DNA of 6,059 nt from Candidatus Latescibacterota bacterium (GTDB taxonomy: Bacteria > Eisenbacteria > RBG-16-71-46 > SZUA-252): assembly GCA_016207265.1 (NCBI GenBank), contig JACQPZ010000052.1, positions 1 through 6,059 of the forward strand. Direction: 5' to 3'. Under the pieces are notes generated by a model that was given only the letters and a program-made list of their open reading frames with translations, ran no database searches and was not told where the DNA came from. Numbering within the stretch: the first letter of the stretch is position 1; each line of letters opens with the position of its first letter. The position numbers and the translations under genes are program-made. Below are positions 3,848 to 6,059 of this stretch, piece after piece.

Positions 3848-6059
3848 CAGGACGAGCTTCTCGTCAACGACGACCGCGTGCCGAGACCCCAATTCGCGCC
3901 GCGGGTCGCGTTGGGGCAGACGGGTTCGCTCGTCGTGTGCTGGGCGGACGGGCGAAACGGTCCGGACGCGTTCATTGATTTCGACGTCTACGCCATGACC
4001 GTCCGCGATCCGCTCGCGCTCGGCTCCACCGTGAACCGCAGATTGAACGACGACACCTCCCTCGCGATCCAAGGCGCCCCGGACATCGCGGCGAGCCCCT
4101 CCGGCGGATTCTTCTGCGTCTGGGAGGACAGCCGGGCCAACAATCCGGATATCTTCGGCTCGGCGCTCGACTCGCTCGGCGTCCGCGTCACGCCGAATCT
4201 CAGGATCAACGACGACGCCGGATTCGACGTGCAGCGGAACCCGCGACTCGCGTCCGTCGGCGCGGATCGATACCTCATCGTGTGGGGAGACCAGCGGAAG
4301 GGCCAATCGGACATCTACGCCTCGATCCGGAACGTGAGCGGAGCGCCGTTCGCACCGAACTTCGCCGTGTCGGGCGATACGGTCGGCTTTCAGGGCGAGC
4401 CCGCGGTGGCCTCGAACGCGGGCGGCCTGAGCCTCGTCGTCTGGCGTGATGGTCGGGAGGGCGGGAGCGTGTTCGGAGCCACGTTCGACATCTACGGCCA
4501 GTGGATCGACGCGAACGGGAATCCGATCGGCGGAAACTTCAAGGTCAACGACACGTCGGGCCCGCAGCAGAACGAGTCGCCGACGGTCGCGGCGGATCCG
4601 TCACAGGGATTCGTCGTGGCCTGGATCGACAAGCGCCTCGGCACGTCCGTGGATCCGGGCGACGTCTACGCTCAGCGCTACGGGTCCGACCGCTCGCTGA
4701 TCGGATCGAATGTGAGAGTGAACGATGACGCGCTGGGCCGGAACCAGCGCAACGTCCGGGCGGCGGCGGGGCCCGACGCCGCGTATCTCTTCTGGGAGGA
4801 CCAGCGGCTGGGAACCGGCCTCGACGCGAACGTCGAGGCGGCGCGGGTTCCGTACGGTCCCGCCGCCCCGGGGGTCAACGACCAGGTCAACGAGGGGACC
4901 GAGAGCCGGCAGGGGACTCCCGGCGCGGCATGGGACGGGCGCGACGCGTTTCTCGTGGCCTGGGAGGATTCCCGGAACGGTCCTCCCGACGTGTTCGCGA
5001 TTTCCTACGTGTACGGCGGCGCTTCACGTGGGTTCGACACGCAATTGAACGACGACGCGGCGCGGAACGACCAATGGAGGCCCCGACTGGGGCGCGGCCC
5101 GGGGGAATTCCTGCTCACGTGGATCGACCGGCGCAACGGGGCGAACGATCTCTACGGCCAGTGGCTCGCCGCGAACGGCGGCCGCGACGGGACGAATCTG
5201 CTCCTCTATCCGGATACGGGGCTGAGCTTCGCCGTCGCGAGCGCCGCCGCGGTGTCGACGGCCGGTCCCGCGCTGGTCGCCGCGCAGGTGACGCGCGACT
5301 CGGACGCGGGCGAGATCCGCGGATTCCTCCTGCCGACGACCGGAAGCTCGCCCTCGCGGAGCTTCTGGATCAGCGACTCCCTCCAGAGCGCCCAGGCGGA
5401 GCCCGCCGTCGCGGCGGGGAACGGGGAATTCGCGGCGGCGTGGATCGACTCGCGGGGAAGCGCTCCGCGCATCTACGGCCAGCGGCTCGCGCTGGACGGA
5501 GGTCGGATCGGCGTCAATCATCCGCTCCTCCCCGTGGAGCCTTCCGATCCTCCGTTCGATCTGGATCTCGCGCCCGACCCGCTCGGAGGGTACTGGCTCC
5601 TCTACGCGGAAGGGGCCTCGGCGGACCAGAGGATCTGGATCGTCCACCTCGACCCGGCGCTCGAGCCGGACGCGTCCCCGATCCCGATCGCGCCGGGCGA
5701 GAGCGGACCCAAGCAGGACGCGGCGCTTTCGGTGTCCGCCGCCGACGGGCGGCTGGAGATCGTATGGCAGGGGTTGAACCCATCGGGGACGAGCGCGGTC
5801 TATCACGTCGCGCTTTCGAGCGGCGGAGTAGAGCTCGGCCCCGTGCTCGCCCTCGGCGACCCTGCCTTCGCCGGCGCGAGGAGCCGCCCTTCCATCGCGG
5901 CGCTCGACTCGCGATCCATCGTCACGTGGCAGGAGAAGCGTGACGGAAACTGGAGCATCTGGATGCAGGTGCTCCAGGGCGGCGTGAGCCCGTCCAGCGG
6001 AGTCGTCCGTGTCGACGAGGATCCCGGTCAGGCGGATCAGCTCGACCCGGGCGTCGGAA
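3782..6059 (+). CDS. Large secreted repeat protein, probable extracellular beta-propeller (3' end outside window)
   Basis: An open frame of 759 codons runs off the right edge with no stop. It begins with a signal peptide (residues 1-22) followed by QDELLVNDDR. The rest is 13 imperfect repeats. Each has a VNDD-like turn, then P-x-V/I-A, then a hydrophobic strand ending W-x-D-x-R, then D-I/V-Y-G/A and a Gly-rich turn. Anchor residues are W54, W114, W168, W221, W281, W338, W394, W447, Q502, W554, Y608, W662 and W716, spaced 52 to 60. I do not recognise a named family with a known function. Short four-strand repeats of this length are typical of beta-propeller blades, and similar VNDD / W-D-R repeats occur in large secreted proteins of uncharacterised environmental bacteria (general recollection, not a search). 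No catalytic motif, LPXTG or transmembrane segment is visible; a C-terminal anchor or sorting domain could lie beyond the window. GTG 3785 is an alternative start. It lies 37 bases after the phosphohexomutase gene. Confidence 0.85.
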   Translation, partial: MVSSRTALFALLILAFPSPGRAQDELLVNDDRVPRPQFAPRVALGQTGSLVVCWADGRNGPDAFIDFDVYAMTVRDPLALGSTVNRRLNDDTSLAIQGAPDIAASPSGGFFCVWEDSRANNPDIFGSALDSLGVRVTPNLRINDDAGFDVQRNPRLASVGADRYLIVWGDQRKGQSDIYASIRNVSGAPFAPNFAVSGDTVGFQGEPAVASNAGGLSLVVWRDGREGGSVFGATFDIYGQWIDANGNPIGGNFKVNDTSGPQQNESPTVAADPSQGFVVAWIDKRLGTSVDPGDVYAQRYGSDRSLIGSNVRVNDDALGRNQRNVRAAAGPDAAYLFWEDQRLGTGLDANVEAARVPYGPAAPGVNDQVNEGTESRQGTPGAAWDGRDAFLVAWEDSRNGPPDVFAISYVYGGASRGFDTQLNDDAARNDQWRPRLGRGPGEFLLTWIDRRNGANDLYGQWLAANGGRDGTNLLLYPDTGLSFAVASAAAVSTAGPALVAAQVTRDSDAGEIRGFLLPTTGSSPSRSFWISDSLQSAQAEPAVAAGNGEFAAAWIDSRGSAPRIYGQRLALDGGRIGVNHPLLPVEPSDPPFDLDLAPDPLGGYWLLYAEGASADQRIWIVHLDPALEPDASPIPIAPGESGPKQDAALSVSAADGRLEIVWQGLNPSGTSAVYHVALSSGGVELGPVLALGDPAFAGARSRPSIAALDSRSIVTWQEKRDGNWSIWMQVLQGGVSPSSGVVRVDEDPGQADQLDPGVG
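4491..4518 (+). repeat. DNA-level repeat copy A within the repeat array
   Basis: Bases 4491-4518 match 5151-5178 at 26 of 28 positions, beginning TCTACGGCCAGTGG and encoding IYGQWIDANG here and LYGQWLAANG in the other copy. The distance is exactly 660 bases, that is 220 codons or four repeats. Confidence 0.8.
5151..5178 (+). repeat. DNA-level repeat copy B within the repeat array
   Basis: This is the partner of the copy at 4491. A shorter third match (TCTACGGCCAG, 5472-5482, coding IYGQRLALDG) lies 321 bases further on, about two repeats. The matches sit at the same place in the protein repeat, after W-x-D-x-R. Confidence 0.8.

Larger units (their letters stand above)
3860..6058 (+). repeat. 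Thirteen tandem protein repeats of about 55 residues
   Basis: The aligned W of the W-x-D-x-R motif recurs at codons starting 3941, 4121, 4283, 4442, 4622, 4793, 4961, 5120, (5285, Gln), 5441, (5603, Tyr), 5765 and 5927. Gaps are 60, 54, 53, 60, 57, 56, 53, 55, 52, 54, 54 and 54 residues. Repeats 1-3, 5-8 and 10 carry the best W-x-D-x-R, while 9, 11 and 12 have lost it and 13 keeps W-x-x-K-R. VNDD-like turns precede most repeats: VNDD, LNDD, INDD, VNDT, VNDD, VNEG, LNDD and a final VDED. The array is likely to continue past the edge. Confidence 0.85.

Noticed and set aside
2275..3975. Long open frame on the minus strand (566 codons) opposite the phosphohexomutase
   Set aside because: It is the shadow of a GC-rich gene. 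The plus strand carries all four phosphohexomutase signatures, and the antisense product is rich in R, D, E and P with no recognisable domain.
4930..5943. 337-codon plus-strand frame inside the repeat protein gene
   Set aside because: Its product is an Arg/Gly-rich shadow. The secreted repeat frame is continuous through it with regular repeats.

Overview
This is a GC-rich (roughly two thirds G+C by eye) bacterial chromosomal stretch with five protein genes, all on the + strand, separated by gaps of only 31 to 55 bases. In order they are: the C-terminal end of DNA polymerase I (polA, cut by the left edge), dephospho-CoA kinase (coaE), peptide chain release factor 2 (prfB, with a programmed +1 frameshift), a phosphomannomutase/phosphoglucomutase-type phosphohexomutase, and the first 759 codons of a large secreted repeat protein cut by the right edge. 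I see no tRNA, rRNA, CRISPR array, insertion sequence or clear intrinsic terminator.

The first 3.7 kb is core metabolism. PolA replicates and repairs DNA, CoaE makes the last step of coenzyme A synthesis, RF2 ends translation at UGA and UAA, and the phosphohexomutase feeds sugar phosphates into envelope polysaccharide or nucleotide-sugar pools. They share a direction rather than a pathway. Candidate promoters lie just before coaE and just before prfB, so the group may not be one transcript.

The two most informative parts are in prfB and at the right end. The prfB reading frame is interrupted by an in-frame UGA after 24 codons, and full-length RF2 (367 residues) needs a +1 shift at the classic CUU-UGA-C site with a Shine-Dalgarno-like GGGAGA three bases upstream. 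This is autoregulation by RF2 level. The right-hand gene has a signal peptide followed by 13 imperfect repeats with a spacing of 52 to 60 residues (mean about 55). Each is built around a VNDD-like strand and a hydrophobic strand ending in W-x-D-x-R. This looks like one or two extracellular beta-propellers.

Taxonomy cannot be fixed from the window. High GC, core genes that diverge from proteobacterial ones, and a large secreted VNDD / W-D-R repeat protein are reminiscent of environmental FCB-related lineages (for example Eisenbacteria-like or Gemmatimonadota-like genomes). That is a low-confidence inference. I do not see a previously undescribed multi-gene system here; the notable items are the recoding site and the repeat protein.
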